Assembly (NCBI RefSeq): GCF_963678635.1
Contig: NC_087062.1
Span: 57,614,129-57,678,128, forward strand
Direction of reading: 5' to 3'
DNA length: 64,000 nucleotides
Source of the DNA: Symsagittifera roscoffensis
Taxonomy: Eukaryota > Xenacoelomorpha > Acoela > Convolutidae
How positions within the stretch are numbered: position 1 is the first letter of the stretch; every line of letters begins with the position of its first letter. A program made the translations under genes and the position numbers. This document shows, piece by piece, positions 1 to 11,010 of the stretch. Under the pieces are notes generated by a model. That model was not told the DNA's origin. It saw only the letters and a list, made by a program, of their open reading frames with translations, and searched no databases.

Positions 1-599
1 GATGAGACCCCTGATGAACATATTTGTAGATGTTTTGATTCAAAGAAAAACCGCTATTATAGTTGTTGTTATGTTATTCGCATTTCCTCTCTTTCTTTTT
101 TCTCCAGGAGGCGATTTTTGATCAATCTGTTTTCTGAATTTCTTTTTTCATCACAAAGACTGTTTTCTTTGTTTTCAGCATTCATCGCTATACTTAATTA
201 ATTTTGAGAAACTATTTCCCCTCCGCCGGTTGGTAGTGTTGCTCACTACGATTTTTCGTTTTTTAAATTTCTATTGATGAAAGTTGAATAATTTTGAAAT
301 TCAACCGCCCGCTGTTATTGGAACGAGACGCAGGTATGGAAAGCAATCGCTCATGTTTTGATTTTGTAGCTGACTTTTCTCGCCGACAATTTTCTATTGA
401 GAAAATAATAAGTGAGAGGGAGCACCATTACTGGAGTTTCATGAATAACAACCAATTATCTTAGGATAGTTTTCATTGTCAGTCTTCACAAAAATATTCG
501 ATTATAACTGATTAAAAATCGATTGTACTTTTCTTTTTTTTTGTCAAATCGGGCAACAGGGGGTCGCTTGTGAAAATAGAAGCGGATGTCGAATATTTG

Positions 600-790
600 G
601 GTGGTGGTGTACACGGGAATGAATATGTTGGTTCCGTGCCTGTACAAAGCAGTCCAATACAAAACATTCCTGTACTTAAAATTCCGAAAAACCATAGCAA
701 AGTACAAAAAACAGTCCCACACAAAACCGTCCCAAAAATAATCACGAAAAAAGTCCAAAAATCAGTCCCAATAATCGAAGTGATAATTGT
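600..790 (-). repeat. Degenerate GGGACTGTTTT-type array in unit A
   Basis: Read on the minus strand, this holds repeated variants of GGGACTGTTTTTTGTACTTT, including GGGACTG, GGGACGG, GGAATG and TTGGACTGCTTTGTACAGG. Spacing is irregular, about 15-25 bp. The same array recurs at 8582-8772 and 16591-16781 in the other units, and a related one lies at 17620-17760 where array B begins. Small open frames on both strands here (about 77-90 codons) are by-products of the repeat. No protein family is recognised. Confidence 0.6.
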
Positions 791-862
791 TTCAGAAATT
801 TATTGAAAACTTGTCTCGGATTAAAGACATTTTGATTCCAGGTAATCTGGATGACAATGAGT

Positions 863-872
863 AGTATAAAGG
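863..872 (+). promoter_or_regulatory. TATA-box-like site in unit A
   Basis: The sequence GTATAAAGGC is a close match to a metazoan TATA box. It is repeated at about 8846 and 16855 in the other units. No convincing exon follows, so a promoter role is only a possibility; chance is likely in AT-rich DNA. Confidence 0.2.
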
Positions 873-2131
873 CCACTCATTCAAAGCAATAATACGAGAA
901 ACATAAAAGTTAAGGTAATTTACAAAAAAAAGATTCTTTATTTATTCTATGCAAAAAGAGACCGGTTGTTCCAATTGCTTCATTTGCGAAAACTTGGCAA
1001 AACTCAATAGAAACGAAACTCACTAACTATTGGTGGAAATTGTATTTACTAACAAAAATTCTAAGAGTTACTATTCTGCAGGGTATGATTTTATTAAACA
1101 CCGAACACTGTCAGAAAACTTATTTTCTTGGCGCTGCGCACAAATTAGTTACAATTTACGTGTGCGTAGAAAAGAGGACCTAATCTTTTTTTATCTTTTA
1201 TATGTGTAGTTGCTTCTGGCATACTTCTCGTCTTATCCAAGCAATACATTGTCTGCTTGTTAAAACAAAACGTGCCGTTATGTTTTAATTGTAATCTATG
1301 TTCCACTTTTGTCATCACTCTTTTTATATATGATGGTATTTGAAAAAAAAAGATTTGAGTGGTTTCGAAAAGATTTTTTCCGAAAATTTTTAAATTAGAA
1401 TAACGAAGATTTTTTTGAGTGTATTATGTGAAATATGTATTGTGGCAGATTTTGTTTGATGAAATTCAACTAATGTTGATTGCATATTTAACATATTTAT
1501 TCCCTTTGCGACTCTTATTGCGCTGGTTGTAAAAAGTATAATGAAAATTATGAGCACAGTTTCAAAAACTAGGTTTATATAGTAAATATCTTTTTCACCC
1601 GAAAAATTTCAAATCATTGCACTTGTTCCACTGAATATTTCTTTTGCAAGACTAGCGTCAAATGGAGCAAACTGCAAAAAATGTAAAACTTTTTGATAAC
1701 TTTTTTCAAGCTTAGACACGACAGCAAGGAGTAAATATGAAGATTGATGTCGGAGATTGCAATGTCATTTCGCTTTTCGAATCTTTTTTTGTCAAACCAG
1801 TTTGAGACATCATCTTGTATTTTTTATTGCTTTGATTTTTGTTACAAAAAGATTGGCACAAAAAGATCAGATTGTCTAAAAGTCAAGACCCTTGCAATAA
1901 TTTTGTAGCGTCAATTCACCTCTTTCCAAATATCTTGACATTAAAGTCTGCCCTATTGTGAGAATATATATTTTTCCCAAAAAATTCCAATCATAATTTG
2001 GCATACTTCTTGTCTTGTTCAAGAATTATTTTTTCTGCCTGTTAAAGCGAAACAATGTGTCGATATAATTTGAAATTCATCAAAGGAACAAATCTGCTAC
2101 AAGTAGTAGATGTCGGGTAGATTCAGCCCGT

Positions 2132-2148
2132 GGGGGGAGGGGGAGGGA
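2132..2148 (+). other. G-quadruplex-type tract in unit 2
   Basis: A run of 14 G interrupted only by single A residues (GGGGGG-A-GGGGG-A-GGG) in otherwise AT-rich sequence. It can form four G-triplets. The same tract lies at 10117-10133 in unit 3, unchanged. Confidence 0.6.
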
Positions 2149-4899
2149 AGACCTCCAAGTATTAACAAAGAGATTTGATTTCCCATGTAATAAGGTTATA
2201 GAAGTCAAAGTTTCAGATGGTAAATTTCGAGAAAAAATTTGGCCGCCCGATTTTTCCGATACAGCAATGTTTAAGATTCCAAAGGGGAATGTTAAAAAAC
2301 CTATGTATTCAGATAGGGAATAGATACCTCATTGTTTAGTAATTATTTTTGGTTGGTAAGTTTCAGATGGTATTTTTTTTGTGCAAAAAAAAATCAAGTT
2401 TTGGGAAAAAAGAAGTTTTTGGAAAAAACTTCATTTTTTTTGAAATTTTTGCAGTTTTTGGCTTATTTTTGTAATCAATTTTCATTTTGTCATAAAAAAG
2501 CAAAAAATTTTTCTTTGAAAAAATTAAAAACCCTATTTTTATTTATTCGGTTTCATTTTAAGACAAAAACACAAAACTTTGATTAAAAATATGATTTTTT
2601 TCTTTTTTTTTTTTCTAAAAAATTAAATACGGTAAAATTTGATCTAATTTTTGCTGAGATGCGTATTTTTTAGTGTTGTGAAAAAGACTTAAGCAAAGAT
2701 GAGCTGAGCCCATGCTTAAGTTTTTGAAATATCGAAAGAATCGCAAAAATTTCCATATTTTTCAAGCAAGTAAGTAAAACTGTTTCATATTAGACTACAA
2801 TTAGACTTCAAATTAGTTACATAATACAACATAATTTATCCAGCTTATATCATTTTTTTCACCTATCTCATATGTATTTTTACAAGTTTTTCGTTTTCAA
2901 TGTAAAGGTAAACTTAGTTAACAAAACCTTCTCCATTGATCATTAATATCAATAAGAAATGAAGCTTCTTGAGAAAAAATAGTTCATGATTTGAATCTTC
3001 CTCGTTTTTTTATCAATAATATAAATCAATGCAAATTCTAAAAATATCAAAGTTCTGGCTAAAACGACCAAAACTCATATCCTATCACAAGTCTTATCAG
3101 AATTGTCAAAATGTTCAAAAACTGGAAATGTTGGAGGAAGTTTCAATGAAATTTTTTAAAAACTACATCTATTATTTGACAAAATTCATTAGTTTTTGGT
3201 TGAAGTACGCTCTTTATCTCAAATTTAATAGATTTTTTGCTGTATTGGTACTGAACCGATCTTGGCAAAAGCTAAACATAAGCATATTAGAAAGTGGTAA
3301 GGTTTCAGCAAAAACTTTTTCTTAACTGGTCATAATCTCTATTTGGTTCTACAAAATAATTTATCAGGATTTTTCCGAAGAAGTACTATTTTCTAAGTTT
3401 CCTATTTATTTTTTTGCTGCTTTCATTTTTGAACTCACCTTTCATGGAAACTCAGGCAGCACCAGGGAATTAAGAGGGAATATAGTATCAATTGAACGAA
3501 CAATTTGCCGGTAGAGGTAAAGTTAGTGATAAACCTCAAACGTCTGAATTTCAATTTTTATTTCGTGGGAGCTTACGTTTAAAAGACAAAAATTTTTACT
3601 AAATGAGTAACTACCTTAAATTTTGTCAGCAAAAATACAGTTTTCTTTACCAATTACAATCAAATACTTGCTAAATATTCGTAATTTCTCCTTTTAATCT
3701 CGATTTTGCTCAAAATTTCTAAAAACGGTTCAAGTGAGAGAGAATTTAAATATTCTAAAACAATCAAATTAGAATACATACTACCTGGTGGAACAGAAGT
3801 TCCAATTTCTCATCAGCATTTTTTAAAAAATCTATTACTTATAACCTGAATTGAAGCAAAAAAACTAGAGAACTAAATTCTTCTTTGTTTTGTCAAAAGG
3901 CTTCATTTTAATTTTGAAGTGAATTTCCAGTTCAGACTTAGGTGTTTTATTATCTGGGAGTGTTATCCAATTTTTCATATTTTTGTCATCGTCAATTACC
4001 AAAAACAGTAAAAATGGCTATTTTCGATGCAGAAGCCACCTTTTTTTGGTTAAAAACGCACTAATCTATGAACTCAATCAAAGACACTAACTTACGAATT
4101 TTATAAAATAATAGCTAGGCAAAACGAATCTTCTAGTCAATGTTTTATAATTCTCCATTACTTTCGTTACAATTTTGTCACAAATACGTATCCATTTATT
4201 AGGTCAATTATGTAATTTTACGGCTAATTCAAAACAAGAAAATCCCCGTAAGCAAGTCAGCTTTGCTGTTTGCACTGAAGACTGAAGGTTTTCGGATAGA
4301 CTTCCCATGAGATTTTCACAATAATTGAATCTCATTCTCGATCGAGTTGGTTTTATCATCAATCAGAACCTTTGAATAAAAGTATAAATGAACAATTGGG
4401 AAATGCGTTGAAATTGATTCAGTCTATTTACTAGAAAAATTTTCTATCAGTTTTTATCAAAATACCAGAGCTTTATAAAAATTGCAGATGTCTATTTTTT
4501 TCGTTCCAATTTCTCATTAAATATATTATTTGCTGTTTACTATGTTTAGATATAAAATTTTAATTATAACTTCTCGTGGAGTAGGCTTGGAGACTGCGAC
4601 CCGTGTTTTCCATCACCTTGACAAACATTATTTTGCCAAGTAAAATGCTTCTTCTTGAAAAGAATAATCAGTTCCTCGGTGCTATATGTTTGAAAATTAC
4701 AACCTGGATATTTCTAAACTCCCGTGCGTAACATCTACCACACTCAAGACATGCAATTTTTTCTTTTCAATTTTATGATCACATCTCGATAATTAAGAAA
4801 GAATTTGAGAACAAACGGGAGATTGAGAAAGCCCCAAAATTCAAAGTAGGAGTATTACACTAATTTTTAGTAGTCCCAAGAAATGGAAAAAAAAGAGAG

Positions 4900-4932
4900 T
4901 TACGTTGACAGATCAAATGTCTGTCAACGTAA
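4900..4932. repeat. Perfect 13-bp hairpin present only in unit 2
   Basis: TTACGTTGACAGA (4900-4912), a 7-nt loop, then its exact reverse complement TCTGTCAACGTAA (4920-4932). In unit 3 the right arm is intact (about 12926-12938) but the left arm is replaced by unrelated sequence containing AACAAGTATGCATGTTGC. Confidence 0.8.
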
Positions 4933-4982
4933 AGGAACATCAGAATGGATTTCATCCTAGCTGATGCAGCTAAATTAAAAAT

Positions 4983-5160
4983 CAATCAATCAGTATCGAA
5001 CTCTATTTATTGCGGAACTTTCGAAAATTTTGATAACAACCAATCAGAAACGAGTTCTGCTTATCATCAATTTTTCAATCGTTTCGATGTCAACCAATCA
5101 GAATCAAGCTTTTCCTATCATGAAACTTTCAAAAGTTTTGACATCAACCAATCAGAAGGA
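4983..5160 (+). repeat. 54-bp tandem repeat with CCAAT motifs (unit 2)
   Basis: About 3.3 copies of a 54-bp unit start at 4983, 5037, 5091 and 5145, each opening with CAAYCAATCAG. Because 54 is divisible by 3, a frame at 4945-5250 stays open and repeats an 18-residue pattern (x-NQSESSFSYHETFKSFD and variants). The predicted 101-residue product has no recognisable domain, and the same region is open in a second frame, so I treat the open frame as a consequence of the repeat. Counterpart in unit 3: 12990-13167. Confidence 0.75.
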
Positions 5161-5802
5161 AGTATTGTATTGGTCACATTGTTTATTCAAGATCAACATC
5201 AAACAAAGACTCTTTATAGAAACTTACTCAATCAAAGGGTTTTCTTTTGAGCCAAGTATTGAGTATCAAAGCTTTAAACTTACGGCTGAATTACACCTGA
5301 CAAGAAAAAGTTTTTGTTTTTTTTCGAAATTTTGAAATTGATCAAGAAGTCGTATGATAATATATCAAAGACTCTTTTTATCCCTTACCCAATTCCCAAT
5401 TTTGTCAAAACTCTCCAGCAACGTTCTTTATTCCTCCATTTCTTAAAAGATTTTCAAAGTTCAAAATTCTGCAAGATCAGGATTGAAATAAAATTTCCAG
5501 TGATTTGCTTTGAAAAATTCATCAACTTCGAGCTATCCTCTCAAGATTACATCAAAGTCAAAGAACTTGACTATCTACTCCAAAATCAACATTTTTTCAT
5601 TGATTATATACAGAAAATTCGGTTGACTTGATGAGAAAACTTGCAGAGATGCTTCTTTTTATAATGTTTTTTCTTGTGTTACTTGTTTCTGTGATATTTC
5701 TTATTTTTACAGGAAACAACCTGTGATCATTTATTTTTGCATTGTCCTTTGTGTGTATTCTTACTTATATGGAAGAATTAAGTCCTTAAATGTAAGTTTT
5801 CT

Positions 5803-6000
5803 CTAATTGGATACGATAACCAGAACCAAATTGAATACTTTTTGTGATTGAAAACGACAATGTCCAAAAAGTTTCTAAAATGGAACTTTATTTCTGGTTG
5901 GATACGACCTTATTATAAAGTTTCCATAAACATAGCTGAAATCTGATTGGACACGACTACAGACCAAATAGGGAAAATGAATTCTGATTGGTTAACCCAC
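5803..6000 (-). repeat. Array of ATTGG (inverted CCAAT) motifs, about 45-bp spacing (unit 2)
   Basis: TAATTGGATACGAT, TGATTGAAAACGAC, GGTTGGATACGAC, GATTGGACACGAC and GATTGGTTAACC follow each other at roughly 40-50-bp spacing. This is the opposite orientation to the CCAATCAG repeats at 4983-5160, which makes the interior of the element roughly palindromic in motif content. Counterpart in unit 3: about 13810-14007. Confidence 0.55.
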
Positions 6001-6051
6001 ACATTTGAGTTGAAGGTATCCCTCACTCTTAACTCAATATCTATTTATTTT

Positions 6052-6206
6052 CATTTTGACTGCCGTCAACTAACTCCTCTCTCAGTTCCAAATCTTTTAA
6101 TTTCAACTTAACTACTGTCAACTAGCTCATCTCTCAGCTCTAAGTATTTTAATTTCACTTTAACTGCCGTCAACTACCTCCTCTCTCAGCTCTAAATCAG
6201 TCACTT
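6052..6206 (+). repeat. 52-bp tandem repeat, 3 copies (unit 2)
   Basis: The core GTCAACTA recurs at 6065, 6117 and 6169 (period 52), followed each time by CTCNTCTCTCAG. Units differ by a few substitutions. Counterpart in unit 3: about 14059-14213. Confidence 0.75.
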
Positions 6207-6479
6207 TTCTGGTTTAGATTTTGCCAACATCGATTCAGCACCAGTACAGTTTGATAAACAGAAAATTTGTGGAATTTGAGAAAAGAGCGTACTTCAACCA
6301 AAATTTAATGTATTTTGTCAAATAGTAGATGTAGTTTTTGAAAAATTTCTCTAAAACTTCCTTCAACATTTCCAGTTTTTGAATATCTTGATAATTCTGA
6401 TAAAAACTTGTGATAGAATATGAGCTTGCTTTGATCGCTTTAGCCAGAACTTTGAATTTTTTTTAGAATTTGCATTGAT

Positions 6480-7980
6480 TTTAATTATAGGCACACACGT
6501 AATTTGCTCCGAGTTCTGTTTAGAAAGAAAAAGTTTCCAAGCATTTAATTCGAAAAAATCAAAATTTATTTTAAAATCGTAAAAAAAATTCATAATTCAA
6601 TTGAAATGATAAGAAACTGTCTTTGTTGTCATACTTATTTAATTGGAACCAGCTGCTTGTTACCAGAACCTTAGGGTTTTGAGTTCGATTTTATCTCAGA
6701 TCTTATCTCATCTCAGAATTATCTTAATGCACCACAAAATAGAGCTGAGGTTCATCCCAAATTTTTTCTGTCGTTAAAAACAGCGGGATCCAAACCCTGA
6801 AGTCCACAAAATGCGAAGATTTTTTTATTTCAGACTTTATTTGTACGGATTTATAGGTTTCATTGAGCGGCAGAATAAAGGTTTATCTAAATTTCACAGG
6901 TATCAATGTTTCATAATTCAACAGAATTTTTAGCAAAGCAGGAAACATTATTTGCATTTTAATTCTTTCATTCTCAAGCCTGTAGTCCGAAGATTTTATT
7001 TTCAGCCCATCCTGATTTATACAAACTGCTGAGTTTCTTTAGAAAAGTACTTTGGTAAAAATGACTCTATCTCTCTGATCTTCAGAGGCAACTATTATGA
7101 TCTTAAACAAAGAAGGAAGGTTCCAATGTTGATATTCTGTCTGTCCTTTTACGAGGTAGGTTGTTCCGTTAGTCAGTTCGAGCTGAACTTCAGGTTTTTT
7201 AAATTTTTTTTTTCCTGATTTCGACAGAACATTACGCAATCAACATTTCTATTTAATTACCAGTCCGTTGCCATTTTTTTTCAATGGAAGCCGTGCTTTT
7301 TTGCAAACGTTTTTGTTACAAAACTATTTTGTTTTCTTGATTTTGCTGCGTACGAGTTTATATCTGGTTTTAATAAGCAGCATCCGCTCAATTGGAGCTC
7401 ATTCAGTGCCGATTGAATTTAAGGTTCAATCAGTGCTTGTAGTGGTTGAGTGGTTATTGTTAGTGACTCTGAATCTAGAGCTCCGTATCTAGTTGCCTCT
7501 TGTTTTTCAGGGCTTGATTTTTATTTGATCACCTTTGTCTTCTATAGCGTGTGCCGTTGAAAGGTGTTTGATGTTTGTGATTTCGCTACCGTTTCTGATG
7601 GAGTATCGGAAGCTAAGAAGCTTCGCTTCTCAGACTATAAACTGATGCTCAAGGGAAAAAACTTATTGTTTCGAGATTTTTTTCAAATATAGCTCGTAGT
7701 GCTGCAGGCGAAAATGACCAATTTTTATTCACTTTCTTTTTCAATTTCAAGACAAAAACAGTAAAAGAACTATAGCAAAATTGCAAATTTATGCTCAAAT
7801 GTTTTTTCCTGATAATTCCGCCTTCCCTAGACAGCAAGCTTTGTTATTTTGTTTCATTGAAATTGGGCTTGAATAGTATTTAGACGGAGAAAACATCCTG
7901 CCTGTCGGTGGCAGTAAATAAAAACGATGTTTACTTTATCTTATTGTTTCCCTTCGACAATTACACACCATTTTTAGGAA
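6480..7980. other. Unit A right part: no recognisable gene
   Basis: AT-rich sequence with no homology I can name. A hydrophobic frame at 7268-7492 is open in both full units but is extended to 15569 in unit 3 by a 4-bp insertion, which argues against selection on it. The same holds for 14487-15990. Confidence 0.5.
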
Positions 7981-10900
7981 AAGATGAGACCCCTGATGAA
8001 CATATTTGTAGATGTTTTGATTCAAAGAAAAACCGCTATTATAGTTGTTGTTATGTTATTCGCATTTCCTCTCTTTCTTTTTTCTCCAGGAGGCGATTTT
8101 TGATCAATCTGTTTTCTGAATTTCTTTTTTCATCACAAAGACTGTTTTCTTTGTTTTCAGCATTCATCGCTATACTTAATTAATTTTGAGAAACTATTTC
8201 CCCTCCGCCGGTTGGTAGTGTTGCTCACTACGATTTTTCGTTTTTTAAATTTCTATTGATGAAAGTTGAATAATTTTGAAATTCAACCGCCCGCTGTTAT
8301 TGGAACGAGACGCAGGTATGGAAAGCAATCGCTCATGTTTTGATTTTGTAGCTGACTTTTCTCGCCGACAATTTTCTATTGAGAAAATAATAAGTGAGAG
8401 GGAGCACCATTACTGGAGTTTCATGAATAACAACCAATTATCTTAGGATAGTTTTCATTGTCAGTCTTCACAAAAATATTCGATTATAACTGATTAAAAA
8501 TCGATTGTACGTTTCTTTTTTTTTGTCAAATCGGGCAACAGGGGGTCGCTTGTGAAAATAGAAGCGGATGTCGAATATTTGGGTGGTGGTGTACACGGGA
8601 ATGAATATGTTGGTTCCGTGCCTGTACAAAGCAGTCCAATACAAAACATTCCTGTACTTAAAATTCCGAAAAACCATAGCAAAGTACAAAAAACAGTCCC
8701 ACACAAAACCGTCCCAAAAATAATCACGAAAAAAGTCCAAAAATCAGTCCCAATAATCGAAGTGATAATTGTTTCAGAAATTTATTGAAAACTTGTCTCG
8801 GATTAAAGACATTTTGATTCCAGGTAATCTGGATGACAATGAGTAGTATAAAGGCCACTCATTCAAAGCAATAATACGAGAAACATAAAAGTTAAGGTAA
8901 TTTACAAAAAAAAGATTCTTTATTTATTCTATGCAAAAAGAGACCGGTTGTTCCAATTGCTTCATTTGCGAAAACTTGGCAAAACTCAATAGAAACGAAA
9001 CTCACTAACTATTGGTGGAAATTGTATTTACTAACAAAAATTCTAAGAGTTACTATTCTGCAGGGTATGATTTTATTAAACACCGAACACTGTCAGAAAA
9101 CTTATTTTCTTGGCGCTGCGCACAAATTAGTTACAATTTACGTGTGCGTAGAAAAGAGGACCTAATCTTTTTTTATCTTTTATATGTGTAGTTGCTTCTG
9201 GCATACTTCTCGTCTTATCCAAGCAATACATTGTCTGCTTGTTAAAACAAAACGTGCCGTTATGTTTTAATTGTAATCTATGTTCCACTTTTGTCATCAC
9301 TCTTTTTATATATGATGGTATTTGAAAAAAAAAGATTTGAGTGGTTTCGAAAAGATTTTTTCCGAAAATTTTTTTAAATTAGAATAACGAAGATTTTTTT
9401 TGAGTGTATTATGTGAAATATGTATTGTGGCAGATTTTGTTTGATGAAATTCAACTAATGTTGATTGCATATTTAACATATTTATTCCCTTTGCGACTCT
9501 TATTGCGCTGGTTGTAAAAAGTATAATGAAAATTATGAGCACAGTTTCAAAAACTAGGTTTATATAGTAAATATCTTTTTCACCCGAAAAATTTCAAATC
9601 ATTGCACTTGTTCCACTGAATATTTCTTTTGCAAGACTAGCGTCAAATGGAGCAAACTGCAAAAAATGTAAAACTTTTTGATAACTTTTTTCAAGCTTAG
9701 ACACGACAGCAAGGAGTAAATATGAAGATTGATGTCGGAGATTGCAATGTCATTTCGCTTTTCGAATCATTTTTTGTCAAACCAGTTTGAGACATCATCT
9801 TGTATTTTTTATTGCTTTGATTTTTGTTACAAAAAGATTGGCACAAAAAGATCAGATTGTCTAAAAGTCAAGACCCTTGCAATAATTTTGTAGCGTCAAT
9901 TCACCTCTTTCCAAATATCTTGACATTAAAGTCTGCCCTATTGTGAGAATATATATTTTTCCCAAAAAATTCCAATCATAATTTGGCATACTTCTTGTCT
10001 TGTTCAATAATTATTCTTTCTGCCTGTTAAAGCGAAACAATGTGTCGATATAATTTGAAATTCATCAAAGGAACAAATCTGCTACAAGTAGTAGATGTCG
10101 GGTAGATTCAGCCCGTGGGGGGAGGGGGAGGGAAGACCTCCAAGTATTAACAAAGAGATTTGATTTCGCATGTAATAAGGTTATAGAAGTCAAAGTTTCA
10201 GATGGTAAATTTCGAGAAAAAATTTGGCCGCCCGATTTTTCCGATACAGCAATGTTTAAGATTCCAAAGGGGAATGTTAAAAAACCTATGTATTCAGATA
10301 GGGAATAGATACCTCATTGTTTAGTAATTATTTTTGGTTGGTAAGTTTCAGATGGTATTTTTTTTGTGCAAAAAAAAAATCAAGTTTTGGGAAAAAAGAA
10401 GTTTTTGGAAAAAACTTCATTTTTTTTGAAATTTTTGCAGTTTTTGGCTTATTTTTGTAATCAATTTTCATTTTGTCATAAAAAAGCAAAAAATTTTTCT
10501 TTGAAAAAATTAAAAACCCTATTTTTATTTATTCGGTTTCATGTTAAGACAAAAACACAAAACTTTGATTAAAAATATGATTTTTTTCTTTTTTTTTTTC
10601 TAAAAAATTAAATACGGTAAAATTTGATCTAATTTTTGCTGAGATGCGTATTTTTTAGTGTTGTGAAAAAGACTTAAGCAAAGATGAGCTGAGCCCATGC
10701 TTAAGTTTTTGAAATATCGAAAGAATCGCAAAAATTTCCATATTTTTCAAGCAAGTAAGTAAAACTGTTTCATATTAGACTACAATTAGACTTCAAATTA
10801 GTTACATAATACAACATAATTTATCCAGCTTATATCATTTTTTTCACCTATCTCATATGTATTTTTACAAGTTTTTCGTTTTCAATGTAAAGGTAAACTT

Positions 10901-11010
10901 AGTTAACAAAACCTTCTCCATTGATCATTAATATCAATAAGAAATGAAGCTTCTTGAGAAAAAATAGTTCATGATTTGAATCTTCCTCGTTTTTTTATCA
11001 ATAATATAAA

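Larger units (their letters stand above)
1..1179 (+). repeat. Array A, unit 1 (right-hand end only)
   Basis: This stretch matches 7983-9161 and 15992-17170 nearly base for base, so it is the last 1,179 bp of a large tandem unit whose start lies left of the window. The boundary is set by the array's right edge: all copies agree up to the sequence AAAAGAGGAC, after which the internal copies continue with CTAATC and the last copy leaves the array. One visible difference from the other copies is GTACTTTTC here against GTACGTTTC in both others (about position 531). No convincing gene is present. Open frames near 486-806 lie in a degenerate repeat on both strands and are not credible genes. Confidence 0.93.
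3026..6476. repeat. 3.45-kb composite element with inverted arms (unit 2)
   Basis: The arm at 3026-3300 is the imperfect reverse complement of about 6200-6476. Both contain, in matching order, GCAAATTCTAAAAA, TCTGGCTAAA, the TCACAAGT/TTATCAGAATT segment, CAAAAACTGGAAATGTTG, ACTACATCTATTATTTGACAAAA, GGTTGAAGTACGCTCTTT and TTGGCAAAA. I estimate 80-85% identity over about 275 bp. Inside lie opposed CCAAT-motif arrays and a 52-bp repeat. Target duplications are not evident. It is probably an old non-autonomous DNA transposon or foldback element; the class is not identified. Confidence 0.6.
1180..9161 (+). repeat. Array A, unit 2 (complete, 7,982 bp)
   Basis: Complete tandem unit, matching 9162-17170 along its whole length with scattered substitutions and indels. 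In order it holds degenerate AT-rich repeats (1180-2100), a G-rich tract (2132-2148), a composite element with inverted arms (3026-6476), AT-rich sequence with no recognisable gene (6500-7980), and the GGACTGTTTT-type array (about 8580-8775). No long open frame, rRNA or confident tRNA is seen. I infer a non-coding macrosatellite-type unit; a long non-coding transcript cannot be excluded. Confidence 0.93.

Noticed and set aside
486-806. Overlapping 77-90-codon frames on both strands
   Set aside because: Both strands are open because of the degenerate repeat; the peptides are repetitive and match no family.
7268-7492. Hydrophobic 74-codon frame in unit A
   Set aside because: Its end differs between units (extended to 15569 in unit 3 by a small insertion), with no start context or homology to support a gene.
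7415-7495. tRNA-Gln-like stretch (TGGTTGAGTGGTTATTG...GACTCTGAATCTAGAG)
   Set aside because: It resembles a D arm and anticodon loop, but no T arm or acceptor stem can be formed, and a 4-bp insertion distinguishes the unit 3 copy just after it.
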